A stretch of 64,000 bases of DNA, from contig NZ_CP124747.1 in NCBI RefSeq assembly GCF_041860085.1, positions 4,526,001 through 4,590,000 of the forward strand, read 5' to 3'. Source of the DNA: Schlesneria sp. DSM 10557. Its GTDB lineage: Bacteria; Planctomycetota; Planctomycetia; Planctomycetales; Planctomycetaceae. The notes beneath the pieces were generated by a model that saw nothing but the letters and a program-made list of their open reading frames with translations, searched no databases and was not told the DNA's origin. Shown here in pieces: positions 17,017-27,800 of the stretch; within the stretch, counting starts at the first letter, position 1; every line of letters begins with the position of its first letter. The position numbers and the translations under genes are program-made.

Positions 17017-17715
17017 CTATGGAAGGTCGAACAGCATAATTTCGGCATTTTCGGCCGCTTGGATTGCTAATTCAGCTTCGTCACTTACCGCCACACCATC
17101 ACTGGTTTCGAGACGCTGGCCATTCACTGTGACTGAGCCGCGTAATACTTGCAGCCATGCATGTCGGTTTGATGCGAATTGCTGGTGTATCTGGCTTCCT
17201 TTGTCGAGGTTGCCCAAATAGATCCGGGCGTCCTGATGAATGAGCAGTGAACCGTGTTCCCCCGATGGCGAGGCAACCAGTTGCAGCTCGTTGTGCCGGT
17301 CTGATTCCGGGAATCGGCGTTGTTCGTAACTTGGCTCAAGTCCCTTTTCCGAAGGGAACAGCCAAATCTGATAGAGGTGAACTGGTTCCGTTGGGGAGGG
17401 ATTGAACTCACTGTGGGTAATTCCCGTTCCCGCCGTCATGCGCTGGAACTCACCCGGTCGAAGAACTTCGCCATTTCCCATCGAATCCTTGTGCTCCAGT
17501 GCCCCTTCGAGAACGTAGGTCACGATTTCCATATCTTGATGAGGATGTGTGCCAAAGCCCTGGCCGGGATCGACCCAGTCTTCGTTCATCACGCGCAACG
17601 ATCGAAATCCCATGTGACGCGGGTCACGGTAGGACGCGAATGAAAAAGTGTGGTAAGTGTTCAGCCAGCCATGATTGGCGTGACCGCGATCGTTGGATTT
17701 TCGGATCTGAAGCAT
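17017..17715 (-). CDS. Pirin-family protein (YhhW-type bicupin)
   Basis: A 232-residue pirin. The N-terminal cupin has the metal ligands in GTHPHQDMEIVTYVLEG and in GTGITHSEFNPS, as in YhhW-type quercetin dioxygenases. The motif NDRGHANHGWLNTYHTFSFA is the usual N-terminus of this subgroup. Many pirins of this type are dioxygenase-like or redox sensors; the physiological substrate is unknown. AGGAGAAGTCCC before the ATG is a strong ribosome binding site. A perfect 17-bp palindrome lies 54-70 bases upstream. It is followed by the DoxX gene, probably in one operon. Confidence 0.9.
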   Translation of the reverse strand: MLQIRKSNDRGHANHGWLNTYHTFSFASYRDPRHMGFRSLRVMNEDWVDPGQGFGTHPHQDMEIVTYVLEGALEHKDSMGNGEVLRPGEFQRMTAGTGITHSEFNPSPTEPVHLYQIWLFPSEKGLEPSYEQRRFPESDRHNELQLVASPSGEHGSLLIHQDARIYLGNLDKGSQIHQQFASNRHAWLQVLRGSVTVNGQRLETSDGVAVSDEAELAIQAAENAEIMLFDLP

Positions 17716-18140
17716 GGGACTTCTCCTGACGAAAGGGTTGTTGAGAAAGAGGCCAGTCGTGGCGATTGTTTACATGTCATGTAAATGGGTGAAGAAACTG
17801 TGGTTCGATTGAGAGGTGCCTCAAGCTGACTTCCCTGCTCGTTCGATTCGAGCCGGCGCGACAGCCTTCATTCTCTGGTTCGGACCGTCGCCATTTCTGT
17901 CTGACCAAGTGATGGCCTCGTCCGGTTAATAGTTTACATGTGAAGTGTATGGCAGTCAAGGGGCGGAGCCGATTCGCTCAAGTGGACAACCAGCATCACG
18001 CGCCTCTTATGCGTCAGGGGCTGACTCGATCAATGTAGCAGCGAGCTGAGTGAGTACCGATGAAGAGGTTGCGAACGGAGGTCTGAGGCCGTCACCAGAA
18101 CTTCTCGTCGGTTCTCGAATGGGTTATCTAACCGAAGTGG
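17716..18140. other. Intergenic gap upstream of pirin gene
   Basis: No gene seen. It contains a 17-bp palindrome (17769-17785) and a second copy of its left half (17933-17940). The antiporter gene ends at the far side. Confidence 0.5.
17769..17785 (-). promoter_or_regulatory. Palindromic operator-like site before pirin gene
   Basis: TTTACATGTCATGTAAA is a perfect palindrome (8-bp arms around one base), 54-70 bases before the pirin start. The half TTTACATG recurs at 17933-17940, followed by a related imperfect right half (AGTGTA). Such sites suit a dimeric MarR-, HxlR- or TetR-type repressor. No such regulator gene is adjacent in the window. Confidence 0.55.
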
Positions 18141-19607
18141 TCACGGGGATTCGCTGCGGAAGGTGACAGACCCTTCTGCGCCGCTGGCCGAATGGGACAG
18201 CAACTTGCGGAGGATTGGCGAGGTCGCAATTGTTGTGGCGACGGCCATGATCACCATCATCGCGAACAGCTTCGGTGAGATGACTCCCAGCGACAAGCCG
18301 ATGTTCAGCACGATCAGCTCCATCAACCCTCGGGTGTTCATCAGGATGCCGAGCGCGGCGGAAGTGCGCCAGTCGATCCCGACCATTCGCGAAGCTGCGA
18401 CCGTACCCCCAAACTTGCCAACCGTGGCGACCAGGATCAGGGCCAGACAGATCAGGATGCCGTCCCAACCATTGATCAGACCGATGCGGGTATTCATCCC
18501 TGTCACAGCGAAGAAGGCCGGCAGCAGCAGGATCGTCACGACGTCGGTCAGTTTTGAAGTCAACTGGTGGGCGATGCGACTGTCGTGAGGGATGATCGCC
18601 CCCAGCATGAAGGCTCCGAAAACGGCATGAATTCCAATCGCTTCCGTCGTGAGCGATGCGCAGAGCAGTGCAATCAACAACAGTGGAATCGTCTGTCGCT
18701 CTTGCTGATGCTGTTCGGCCCAATGGACCCATTTGACGATCAGCGGCCTGACCAGCAGAAACATCACGGCAATGAAGGCAATCGTGGCCACGGCGACCAG
18801 CATGGCTCCCCCCACCTGCGCCTGGACAACTCCCACGACGAAGGCCAGCAGGCACCAGGCCGTCACGTCGTCGGTGGCCGCGCAACTCAGGGCGATCACG
18901 CCCAGGTCAGACTTCTCAAGTCGTTGGTCTGTCAAAATCCGCGCCAGCACGGGAAAGGCCGTGATCGACATGGCGACACCCAGGAACAAGGCAAAGCTGG
19001 TGAAGGGGACGCTGTCGGTGGACAGGATCGGATAGAGCCACAGTGCCGTGAACGATCCCAGCACAAACGGGAAGACGATACTCGCGTGAGAGATAGCGAT
19101 GGCGGCTTTGGCCTGTCGTCCAACCTTCTGGGCATTCAGTTCCAGCCCCACGACGAACATATACAGAATTACGCCGATCTGCGCGATGGTCTTCAGGGAA
19201 CCGAGCACCAGTTGATGCGGATCCGCTGACACGTCGGGAATCAGCAAGTGCATCGCCTGTGGAGAAATTGCCCCCAGGACAGAGGGGCCCAGCAGAATTC
19301 CGGCGATCACTTCACCAATCACGGCGGGTTGGTGCAGGCGTTTCAATACCCACGAGAGCACGTTTCCCAAGGCGATAACCGCCGCGAGTGTCGCCAGGAC
19401 ATGGACAACGACGTCGACACCCCCGGCATGAGTCCCCTTCGGCGCTGAAACCGTCGCAGTCCCCGGGGGGGCCTTCAGCCCCTGTCCGATCTGGCGGATC
19501 AACATAAAAGACGCTACTGCGGCCACGAGCAGCAAAGCATAGAACAGCAGGGAGACGACGGATTCCCGCTGCGTTGGCCGATCAGAAGAGGAAGAGATCG
19601 TGCTCAT
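18141..19607 (-). CDS. CPA2-family cation:proton antiporter (CHX/KefB-like)
   Basis: A 488-residue inner-membrane protein with ~12-13 hydrophobic segments. The conserved transport motif SCAATDDVTAWCLLAFVVG carries the Asp-Asp pair found in electrogenic CPA2 exchangers. The VIGEVIAGILLGPSVLG and AVFGAFMLGAIIP segments are also typical. There is an extra N-terminal helix before a ~25-residue linker. It lacks the TrkA-N/RCK nucleotide-binding domain of KefB/KefC. It probably exchanges K+ or Na+ for H+. It lies 166 bases downstream of the CRTAC1-type gene on the same strand; co-transcription is uncertain. Confidence 0.9.
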   Translation of the reverse strand: MSTISSSSDRPTQRESVVSLLFYALLLVAAVASFMLIRQIGQGLKAPPGTATVSAPKGTHAGGVDVVVHVLATLAAVIALGNVLSWVLKRLHQPAVIGEVIAGILLGPSVLGAISPQAMHLLIPDVSADPHQLVLGSLKTIAQIGVILYMFVVGLELNAQKVGRQAKAAIAISHASIVFPFVLGSFTALWLYPILSTDSVPFTSFALFLGVAMSITAFPVLARILTDQRLEKSDLGVIALSCAATDDVTAWCLLAFVVGVVQAQVGGAMLVAVATIAFIAVMFLLVRPLIVKWVHWAEQHQQERQTIPLLLIALLCASLTTEAIGIHAVFGAFMLGAIIPHDSRIAHQLTSKLTDVVTILLLPAFFAVTGMNTRIGLINGWDGILICLALILVATVGKFGGTVAASRMVGIDWRTSAALGILMNTRGLMELIVLNIGLSLGVISPKLFAMMVIMAVATTIATSPILRKLLSHSASGAEGSVTFRSESP

Positions 19608-19772
19608 CGGAAACAGTTCATCAAAGTGAAACGGCTCGCCCTGGCCGCACGCTCGCCAGCCGCGTGAACGCCGATCGATAAAATATCTGTTGAAACAAGT
19701 GTCGTCAAGACGATTGTTTGGGTTGAGTCATTTTCTGTTGGCATCTTAAGGCTGAGAATCAGTACCCGCCAA

Positions 19773-22721
19773 TCAGTGACTCTCCACCGTGATTTGCAGC
19801 AGTTGCTGATTTCCTTCGACGGCGATGAGGGGTTGAGTGGGGTTCTTGAGAGTAAAGGATTGAGTACTTCCCGAGATCCAGTGGATGTCGACGGTGATTT
19901 CTCCGGTGTCGTTTCCGAGTCCGAAGTCGAGCAGCCTCTGGTTGGATGCCTGATATCCATCTCCGGCAGTGAGCTGCCGTGTGAGGTGTTTCTGTCCGGC
20001 CTGCACGGTGACACGCGTGCCGATGGCGTCGCGTGAACTGTTTGTGGCGACAAGCTGGATCCGCAGTCCCCGCCCTGGTTGTGGAGATTTGTTGGTGAGC
20101 AGCGCGGCAGGGTCGCCGATGTGTGAGATGGCGAGGTCATCGAGCCCATCCCTGTTCCAGTCGATTCGTGCGACTCCTCGACCGAGCCTCGGAAGATGGA
20201 AGAAGTCGCCGATTTCGTCCGCGAATCGTTCCTGGAAGGAGTGAGCGATGTTGTGGAAGAACTGAGGTCTCATTTTGTAGGGGATCTGTTTGTAGGAGAA
20301 GTCGTCGACATGTCCGTTGACGAGAATCAGGTCTTCCAGTCCGTCGTGGTCGGCATCGATGAACTGCGTGCCGAACCCGAGCAGAGACCAGCTGGGATCG
20401 CGGAGTCGCATGGTTCTGGCCCGGTCGGAGAAGGTACGGGCACCGAGGTTGATGTAGAGCGAGTTGGATTCGTTGTAGAAGTTGGTGACAAACAGATCGA
20501 CCCGTCCGTCGTTGTTGGGATCCCCTGCGGCGACCCCCATGCAGGCGAGCGCGGCACCTGCTTCGTCGTAGGCAAGTCCACTGACAAGGCCCAGTTCCTG
20601 CCAGGCGAGTTTACCATCTGGTAGCTTTTGGGGTGCGAAGAAGAAGTTAGGGCGACCATCATTGGCAATGAAGAGGCTGATGGTCTGCGATTCGTCGAAG
20701 TCGGCGGCGACGATCCCCAGTCCATCTCCGTTGGGCGCATCAAATCCCCACTCGCGGGTCATCTCGATAAACGTCCCGTCTCCCTGATTCTGATAGACAT
20801 GGTCTACCGCAGCGGGGAAGAGCGAAGGTGGGCACGACGCCAAAATGGTGTCGTCTCCCTGACAGACACGAGTGTAGATCTCATCGCCGGTCAAGTAGGT
20901 GACGTCATAGACATCCGGGAGGGAATCACCGTCGAGGTCAGCGAGCAGACAGGAGGTCGTCCAGTGGGAATAGCGGGCCAGGCCTGAGCGGGAGGTCATG
21001 TCGAGGAACGTGCCATCACCCTGGTTTTTGTAGAGTCGGTTCCCGTCGATGTTGGCGACATAGAGATCGGGGAAACCATCGTTATCGAAGTCACCTGCAG
21101 CGACCCCCTGCCCGAACCCGGCATCATGAATACCGGCCAGATGGCTGACTTCGCACATGCGAATCCCGGCCACATTACGGAACAGGGCGTCGAGGAACTG
21201 AGAGTCGGCAGTATCCGGAGGCCAGGTCGTTCCCTGCGTGAAGTAGAGGTCACACCAGCCGTCGAGGTCATAGTCGAAGGCGGCCACGCCACCCCCTGTG
21301 TATTCGAACATCCGTCTGCCGGGACTCGCCGAAATCTCGCCATTGAAGTAAGTGAACTGAAGGCCCAGCGCCGCAGCCTCATCGAGGAAAAGGATGTCGC
21401 TTGAGGATGCAGGATGACCTGATCGGGTGTGAGACGGGTCCATGCGCCGAGAGGTCAGATCTGGTAGCGGATAAGACGACAGATCGAACCGCTTTGCCAG
21501 ATCTGCCTCGGGTAAGAGTGCCGGTGTGTCTTCCCGCAGCAGCTTCCTGACTTGTGTGTCGATTTCCCTGACAACGGTCGGTCGGGCTTCGTCGGGGAGC
21601 AACTCGCACCACGCGCGGCATTCAGGAAGGCGACCCAGTTCCAGGGTCAGGCGAGCGCACGAGGCGATCTCGGCGGCTGAGCCTTTCCGATCGTACAGCT
21701 TTGCAGAGTGCTCTGTCAGTTCACTCAGTTTTCGGGCGCGGTCCGAGAATTGTTGTGCCTCATCCCCACGCTGTTCCGCTGCCAGAAGCTGACCAAGTTG
21801 ATAGGTGGCTCGGTCGTAGTCCGGGCTGCGGCGAAGCGTTTCCCAGTAACACCGGATGGCGGCGCCGCTGTCCGTGGCGCTTTCGGCCCGTGTGGCTAAG
21901 AGCAGCCAATAGGCCGGGTGCTGCCATGCGGCTTCCGGAAGCAGATTGAAGCACTGCAAAAAGCTGGCTTCGTCGCCTGCCTCAACCAGCAGCGTGGCGA
22001 GTAACAATTGGGCTTCGAGTAGTTCTGGACTGCGAGACAGAGCTTCTCGTAGCAGGCTGGTGGCCTGGTCCTTTCGTCCAACGGACGAAGCGATCTTTGC
22101 GCCGCCCAACAGGGCCAGCGGGTCGCGAACCCGTAACATCTGGGCGAAGACAGCCTCGGGAGGAGCGGGCATCTCCGCGGGATTCGCCAGGGAAATGAGG
22201 GTCGCCAGATGGTTGCCGGAACCTTTCAGGGACCGATGCAGCGGGAGATTTGCTTCCCATTGACGTCCAGACAGGCTGAGAAGGGTTCCCCACAGGCCGT
22301 GCACTTCCGGAGACTGGCTGGTGGGTGCTCGAAGCGACTGTAGTTCGGTTTCGGCATCAGAAAGTCGTCCCTGCCGCATGAAGAGTGAGGCGATCGCGAG
22401 GGTCGCGGCGTTCCGGGAATGCGAACCAGCAGAGATCCGTCGGTAAGTATCCAGCGCGTCCGCCGGGCTGCCCAGATGCTCAAGCGCCTCGCCCAGCACA
22501 AGCATCATTTCGGAATCGGACGGTCGGGATTCGAGACACGAAACGGCCAGCGCCTCGGCTTCGCTCCATCGCTCTTCTGTTCTGGCAAGCAGGGCCGCAG
22601 CGCGCATCGAGTTTTGCCTGTATTCAGAGACCTGCCAGGCGGAAACCAGCACCAACACCGGAATCAGAGTTCCGGCGAGGCATCTAGACCATGTCTGGCG
22701 AATGTTTGCGCTTGAAGACAC
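19773..22721 (-). CDS. CRTAC1-type exported protein: TPR, FG-GAP/VCBS repeats and UnbV/ASPIC domain
   Basis: 982 residues. An N-terminal membrane or signal segment (LAGTLIPVLVLVSAWQVSEY) is followed by a helical TPR region (~35-390). Then come at least seven FG-GAP/VCBS-type repeats with calcium-binding loops such as DYDLDGWCDLYF, DFDNDGFPDLYV, DLDGDSLPDVYD, DPNNDGRVDLFV, DADHDGLEDLIL and DWNRDGLDDLAI. The C-terminus has an ASPIC/UnbV domain (RGLRIQLVATNSSRDAIGTRV, GDGYQASNQRLLDFGLG). One repeat (DFDESQTISLFI) has lost its calcium ligands. The repeats should fold as a beta-propeller outside the cytoplasm. The start is GTG. Function is unknown; adhesion or ligand binding is inferred. Confidence 0.9.
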   Translation of the reverse strand: MSSSANIRQTWSRCLAGTLIPVLVLVSAWQVSEYRQNSMRAAALLARTEERWSEAEALAVSCLESRPSDSEMMLVLGEALEHLGSPADALDTYRRISAGSHSRNAATLAIASLFMRQGRLSDAETELQSLRAPTSQSPEVHGLWGTLLSLSGRQWEANLPLHRSLKGSGNHLATLISLANPAEMPAPPEAVFAQMLRVRDPLALLGGAKIASSVGRKDQATSLLREALSRSPELLEAQLLLATLLVEAGDEASFLQCFNLLPEAAWQHPAYWLLLATRAESATDSGAAIRCYWETLRRSPDYDRATYQLGQLLAAEQRGDEAQQFSDRARKLSELTEHSAKLYDRKGSAAEIASCARLTLELGRLPECRAWCELLPDEARPTVVREIDTQVRKLLREDTPALLPEADLAKRFDLSSYPLPDLTSRRMDPSHTRSGHPASSSDILFLDEAAALGLQFTYFNGEISASPGRRMFEYTGGGVAAFDYDLDGWCDLYFTQGTTWPPDTADSQFLDALFRNVAGIRMCEVSHLAGIHDAGFGQGVAAGDFDNDGFPDLYVANIDGNRLYKNQGDGTFLDMTSRSGLARYSHWTTSCLLADLDGDSLPDVYDVTYLTGDEIYTRVCQGDDTILASCPPSLFPAAVDHVYQNQGDGTFIEMTREWGFDAPNGDGLGIVAADFDESQTISLFIANDGRPNFFFAPQKLPDGKLAWQELGLVSGLAYDEAGAALACMGVAAGDPNNDGRVDLFVTNFYNESNSLYINLGARTFSDRARTMRLRDPSWSLLGFGTQFIDADHDGLEDLILVNGHVDDFSYKQIPYKMRPQFFHNIAHSFQERFADEIGDFFHLPRLGRGVARIDWNRDGLDDLAISHIGDPAALLTNKSPQPGRGLRIQLVATNSSRDAIGTRVTVQAGQKHLTRQLTAGDGYQASNQRLLDFGLGNDTGEITVDIHWISGSTQSFTLKNPTQPLIAVEGNQQLLQITVESH

Positions 22722-23187
22722 GACATCACCCGACCCGTCCGTGGTCGCGCACTCTCTCTGCCGACCTCAGACATTTGCTTCTGGAAGTGGACGTGGCAGG
22801 GGAAGAAATGGTCATCTGGAACGTCAATTTCGTGTCATTCATTGGGGACCGCTGTTCGGCGGCTGACGGAGTCACCCGCGTGCGGCCGGATCGTCCGGAA
22901 CAACGAATCGTCTGAGTCTTCCCGAATACCGGCCGTCAGCCTCTGGCCCGTGGAGGCTGACGGCGCTCGTCGCGAAGGGAAGATGTCATCCGGGGACGGC
23001 TTCAAGCCTCCTCCGCTCAGCATCCTCGGAGTACGCACCCCGAGCCCGGCCGGATTTTGTGAGAAGTCGACCAGTATGGAGTGCGAATGCTCGAGGCCTG
23101 GCCCAGGTTGGACAGTCCGGAGAGAGACTTCAGACTTTGCAGGCGAACTGACGTCTGTTTGACGTCCTCGGAGGACGCCGAACGAAG
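22722..23187. other. Intergenic gap with a strong hairpin
   Basis: No gene is supported. It holds the 12-bp-stem hairpin at 22932-22964 and, close to the pilin-like stop, a smaller palindrome GTCCTCGGAGGAC at about 23164-23176. Confidence 0.45.
22932..22964. terminator. 12-bp hairpin between pilin-like gene and CRTAC1-type gene
   Basis: GCCGTCAGCCTC (22932-22943) pairs exactly with GAGGCTGACGGC (22953-22964) around a 9-base loop. It lies between two minus-strand genes. No T-tract follows on either strand, so it may be a terminator-like or RNA-stabilising structure. Confidence 0.45.
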
Positions 23188-24232
23188 TTACCAATCGCCG
23201 ATGGATTCGCTGCCGGCACGTGTGCCCACACCACGCCAGATCAGGCGATCAATGCTGCTGCTGGCGTTTCTGACCGATCCGTCGGCCATGAGCACCTGAA
23301 CCAGCCCCGTGTGTCGGCTCGAGGCGGAGATTACGTTGTGATTACGATCCCACCCGGCATCCATACACGATGGTCCGTTGGGAGGAATCAACGTGCTGAA
23401 ACCGACGTAGAAGTACCCGCCATCAACCCAGCGCTGGCCCGGAATTTCAGAGTTGTAGTATGACGTGTAGACCCCATTCGAAACGACCGAGTTGCAAATC
23501 GTGGCCAATTGGTCCATGTGCGCCTGATTTCCGGGAACTAACGGATCAATCACACCGTCATTCAGGGGAGGGGTTCCGATTCCGCTGATCAACTCGTCCC
23601 GGCGATCCTGAATCCCCTGACATCGTTCGGACATCATCACCGTATTTGAAGAGCCATCCAGGACCATTGCCATGCTGATCTTGGAGTCGACACCGAACAT
23701 GCCTCGAATCGGATTTTCCCCGCCCCAGTTGAGGGCATCACGAGCCTCACGATGACGTTTACCGAAGTCGCCAGCACTGAAGCGATAGTTGTTACGTCCC
23801 CCGGCGACGCCGCCAACCGGAATGTCGGACGGACAAATGTACGCCGGGATATCCTGAGCGTAGAGAATATTTCCGTCCCAGGCCCGGGCGGAAGAGGGGA
23901 GTGCCATAATCGCCGTATAACGCGGCGCCTGATCAATAAAGGGCAATAACAGGCCCAGCCCGCTGAGATTGGAGATGAAGACCTGGTCGAAATTGTTGAT
24001 GTCGTCAGTACCACCACCCGAGCGGAAGGGGAAGACCTTGTGGGTGTCATGATAATTGTGCAGCGACAGGCCAAGCTGCTTCAGATTGTTCTTGCACTGA
24101 GTGCGTCGAGCCGATTCGCGGGCCTGCTGTACAGCGGGTAAGGAGCAGTGCAATCAAGACTGCGATAATCGCAATCACGACCAGGAGTTCAATCAGGGTG
24201 AATCCAATCTTTCGCGCAATGTAACGTGGCAT
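23188..24232 (-). pseudogene. DUF1559 type IV pilin-like protein, broken by a one-base frameshift
   Basis: The start at 24232 (after AGAGGACGATCAA) gives MPRYIARKIGFTLIELLVVI, a class III/type IV pilin signal and N-terminal helix. That frame then ends after reading [10 protein letters not shown]. The family sequence continues one frame over as [20 protein letters not shown] and runs to 23188 with the DUF1559 body and the usual C-terminal [16 protein letters not shown]. The junction at about 24138-24142 needs one base removed to restore [10 protein letters not shown]. The restored protein would have ~347 residues. These pilin-like proteins are a large Planctomycete family. Whether the shift is real, programmed or a sequencing error cannot be told here. 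Confidence 0.85.
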
Positions 24233-24871
24233 TTGATCGTCCTCTGAAGATGGGAGATGGGAAGAGGAAAGACAAGGAAAATGCTCCATCGCTACGAGGT
24301 GGGGTGAGACCTCGCAAGAAATGACAGACGTGGCCCAGAAAGAGCAAGAATGTTTCTGTCGAGAGATAGGTCAATTACGCAACAGTCAGTCTAAGACTCT
24401 CATTCGCCGGAATACAAGAAAATTCCTGCTCTTTCCTTCGTCTTTGCTGAAATGTTGAAAATCGAGTCAGTCGACTCTATTCGGATCATCAGATCCTGAT
24501 TCCTCACTGGGGTCTTCAACTTCCTGCTCCGGCGAGGGATTTCGATCCCATTAATTGAGCCGCACGATTTGCCACTTCTTCTTGCGTGTAAATACGTATC
24601 ACTTGACAGGGATGCCATGATGGGATTGGTGTGCAAGATCGCTAATTGACTTTTGCTGATGAATCGGTTGATATTGATCAACGGTACTGTACCGCCCACC
24701 GGATCTCCCTCCGCTGTGTTTTCATCCCGCCTGTATTCTCGAGGATCTCCTCGTATGTCCCGCAATGCTCTCTGTGTGGTGACAGTTTCCGCCACGGGTG
24801 TAGACGTGAAGCACGACCTCTATGGTGCATCGCCACGGCGTCGATCTCATCGACCCGAACATTCTGCGGGG
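24233..24871. other. Divergent intergenic region
   Basis: It lies between the divergently oriented pilin-like and DUF1549/1553 genes. No separate gene is supported. The DUF1549/1553 frame is open from 24653, with alternative starts at 24755 and 24872. A CGAGGATCTCCTCG palindrome sits just before the 24755 ATG. Confidence 0.4.
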
Positions 24872-27800
24872 ATGGCGCGCTCCGCACGATCTCGCAGCCT
24901 CACCACGTTCGTCTGCGCGGCCACGCTCTCAACGTTGGTGCTCGTTTCCGTCTCATCGGTATCGGGGGGCGATCGCAAAATCGAGTTCAATCGAGACATC
25001 CGGCCCATTCTGTCGAACAACTGCTACCTCTGCCACGGCCCGGACAAGAACCAGCTCCAGGCCGGTTTGAGGCTCGACAAACCCGAAACCGCGGTTGCGA
25101 AACTGGAATCGGGGAACACCGGGATCGTGCCGGGTGATGTCTCGGCGAGTGCGATCATTGAGCGGATCACGACCAGTGATCCCAATCTGAAGATGCCCCC
25201 CGCGGAGAGCGGCAAAAGTGTCTCAGAGAGCGAGATTGAAACGCTGAAGGCCTGGATCCGGCAAGGGGCCGAGTATCAGGGGCATTGGTCGTTTATTACT
25301 CCTGTTCGTCCCGAACCTCCCGCCACCCGCTTCTCGAATCATGTGCGCAACGAGATTGATCAGTTCATTCTCAGCCGACTGGAAGCCGAAGGACTGGAAC
25401 CATCTCCCGAAGCGGACAAGGTGACCTTGATTCGTCGCGCGACGATCGATCTCACCGGGCTTCCACCCACTCCTGCCGAAGTTGACGCCTTTCTTGCTGA
25501 TGAGTCCTCACAAGCGTACGAGCGGTTGATTGATCGTCTGCTGATGTCACCCCGTTACGGTGAGCACCAGGGACGAATCTGGCTGGATGCCGCACGCTAT
25601 GGTGATACGCACGGACTGCATCTGGATAACGAGCGATCGATGTGGCCGTACCGTGAGTACGTCATCAATGCTTTCAATCAGAACATGCCCTTCAACCGGT
25701 TCACAGTCGAACAACTGGCGGGTGACCTCATCCCGGATGCGACCGTCGATCAGAAGGTGGCCTCGGGATTCAACCGCTGTAACGTGACGACAGGCGAAGG
25801 TGGCTCCATCGACGAAGAGGTTCTGGTCCGTTACGCGGTGGACCGGACGGAGGCTCTTTCGACCGTCTTCCTGGGACTGACACTTCAGTGCGCCGTTTGC
25901 CACACGCACAAGTTTGATCCGATCTCACAGAAGGAATTCTACTCGCTTTACTCGTATTTCTATTCGATGGCCGATGCCGCGATGGACGGCAACGCGCTGT
26001 TGCCTCCTCCGATCCTGAAGCTTCCTTCAACCGAACACACGACACGGCAGCAGGATCTGCTGAACGAGCTGGCCGCGTTGCAGCAATCGTCCGCCACCGC
26101 TCTCGCCGCAGCGACGGCCGCTTACGTTGATCCCCTGGCAGGGAAAGACTTGCCGGCCGATGCCCTTTCTGTGCTGCGTCTGGAGACCGTCTGGGTGGAT
26201 GACGAGCTTCCTCCGGGGGCACAGCCTGCGGGTGATTCCCCCTGGCGGTTGATCACCAAGGGAGAAGGTCCCGTTTTTTCGGGAGAAAAGGCCTCCAGCC
26301 GCACCGCGACGGGTCTGTCGCAGCACTTCTTCACAGGCGCGAATCCCCCCTTGAAGATTGGCGAAGGGGACACGCTGTTCGCCTACGTTTATCTCGATCC
26401 GGCGAACCCGCCCCGCGCCATCATGCTTCAGTTTAATGATGGTAGCTGGGAACACCGGACCAACTGGGGGGACGAAGACGCCATCGGATTTGGTGCCAAG
26501 AATACTCCAGCCAAACGAATTGCAGGTCCCCTGCCGAAGACGGGAGAATGGGTACGGCTGGAAGTGAATGCGGCTGATGTGGGACTTCCTGCAGGTGCCA
26601 ATCTCAACGGCTGGGCATTTACACAGTTCGGCGGTACCTGCTACTGGGATAAAGCCGGAATCGTGTCACGGGCCGCCCCCGCTGCTACCGATTTCCAGTC
26701 GCAGATTGCCTGGGAACAGGCGCAACAGCCGACGCCAAGCACGACGTATCCCGCGCCGATACAGGAGATTCTGAAGCTCGCTTCCGCTGCGAGAACACCG
26801 GAGCAACAGCAACAGTTGCGCGACTACTTCCTGCAGCACGTGAACGTGGACACGCGGGACACGTTTGCGAAGTTGCGAACCAGCATCGCCGAAAATGAAA
26901 AGCAGCGTGCCGATCTGGACGCGGCGATTCCGGCAACGATGGTCAGTGCGGACCTGCCGCAGCCACGCGAAGCCTTCATTCTGATCCGGGGTGCTTACGA
27001 TAAAAAGGGGGAACGGGTCGAACGTGGTGTTCCCGCTGTGTTGCCACCATTACCCGAAGGTGTGCCCAACAATCGACTGGGACTGGCACAATGGCTGGTG
27101 GCTCCGGAACATCCACTGACGTCCCGCGTGGTCGTGAATCGCTACTGGCAACAGTTCTTCGGGACCGGCATCGTGAAAACGGCCGAAGACTTTGGGGCTC
27201 AGGGGACATGGCCTTCCCATCCTGAACTGCTCGACTGGCTCGCCACCGAGTTCATTCGCACCGGGTGGGATGTCAAACGCATGCACAAACTGATGCTGAT
27301 GTCGGGCACGTACCGACAGTCGGCAAAGGTCTCGTCCGAACTGCTGAGTCGTGATCCGGAAAACGTCTTGCTGGCACGAGGCCCTCGTTTCCGATTTGAT
27401 GCGGAAGTGATTCGTGACTCGATCCTGTTCGCCAGCGGCCTGTTGGTCGAGCGGGCCGGCGGGAAGAGTGTCAAACCGTACCAGCCAGAAGGAATCTGGG
27501 AGGCGGTGGCCTTTGTGGGCAGCAACACGCGTGAATTCAAACCGGATGCGGGGGAATCCCTGTACCGTCGCAGCCTTTACACATTCTGGAAGCGGACGGC
27601 ACCACCTCCATCGATGTCGACCTTCGATGCCCCTTCGCGAGAGAACTGTACGGTGCGGCGTCCAAGGACGAATACGCCGCTGCAGGCGCTGGCGCTGATG
27701 AATGACAAGCAATACGTCGATGCGGCCCGCAAGCTGGCTGAGCGGATGTTGCGTGAAGGGGGCGAGACGCCTGAAGACCGACTGGTCTATGGCTTCCGCT

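Noticed and set aside
18124-18885. Minus-strand open frame of 253 codons
   Set aside because: Overlaps the antiporter gene in another frame; its composition (Arg/Gly/His-rich) is that of a shadow frame.
19693-19719. Terminator between the CRTAC1-type and antiporter genes
   Set aside because: AAACAA/TTGTTT arms enclose a stem with only a two-base loop and an unpaired bulge; too weak to call.
22835-23194. Small gene in the gap before the pilin-like gene
   Set aside because: Two overlapping opposite-strand frames of ~110 codons with no signal peptide, motif or ribosome binding site.
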